6,176 nt of DNA, taken from the NCBI GenBank assembly GCA_964580655.1, contig CAZOMR010000201.1:1-6176 (forward strand). The letters run 5' to 3'. The notes beneath the pieces are model-generated. The model was given only the letters and a program-made list of their open reading frames with translations, was not told the origin of the DNA and made no database searches. A program made the position numbers and the translations under genes. The stretch is from CAZOMR01 sp964580655 (GTDB taxonomy: Bacteria; RBG-13-61-14; CAZOMR01). Positions 6,148-6,176 of this stretch are shown here, piece after piece; within the stretch, counting starts at the first letter, position 1; each line of letters opens with the position of its first letter.

Positions 6148-6176
6148 GGGCGAGAAGAAAATCTCAAATCTGATGC

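Overview
The window looks like bacterial chromosome. It has strong AAGGAGG-type ribosome binding sites, sigma70-like promoters, GC-rich coding sequence and AT-rich control regions. The gene set (NAD-dependent DNA ligase, acylphosphatase, a lipoprotein-type penicillin acylase and an XRE regulator) fits a Gram-negative environmental bacterium, possibly of the Desulfobacterota or a related candidate lineage. That placement is a guess; no marker here fixes the taxon.

Layout from left to right. At 2-67 (+) an open frame enters from outside the window and ends with what resembles the last segment of a tyrosine recombinase. At 103-387 (-) lies an acylphosphatase, and at 451-2448 (-) a complete ligA. 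Both are read leftwards and probably form a two-gene operon, ligA first. Their 63-bp junction holds a small imperfect inverted repeat whose right arm supplies the last codons and stop of ligA. From 2449 to 2704 is a divergent control region with one promoter facing ligA, one facing right, and a small GC-rich hairpin between them. At 2705-5359 (+) is an 884-residue penicillin acylase-family Ntn hydrolase with a lipoprotein signal. The 105 bp at 5360-5464 separates this gene from the convergent XRE regulator at 5465-5941 (-), and no convincing intrinsic terminator is visible there. From 5942 to 6176 is an AT-rich leader and promoter region for the regulator. It contains a consensus -35, an extended -10, a dyad covering the -10, and a perfect 17-bp AT-rich dyad just upstream of the -35.

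The genes do not form an obvious single pathway. ligA is housekeeping DNA replication and repair, and acyP is a small housekeeping enzyme. The acylase probably acts outside the cytoplasm on an amide substrate that the sequence does not reveal. The XRE protein probably controls at least its own promoter; whether it also controls the acylase or an unseen gene to the right is unknown. I found no CRISPR array, tRNA, rRNA or complete mobile element, and no strong sign of an undescribed multi-gene system. The most unusual items are the recombinase-like tail, the repeat at the ligA-acyP junction and the compact dyad-rich regulator promoter.
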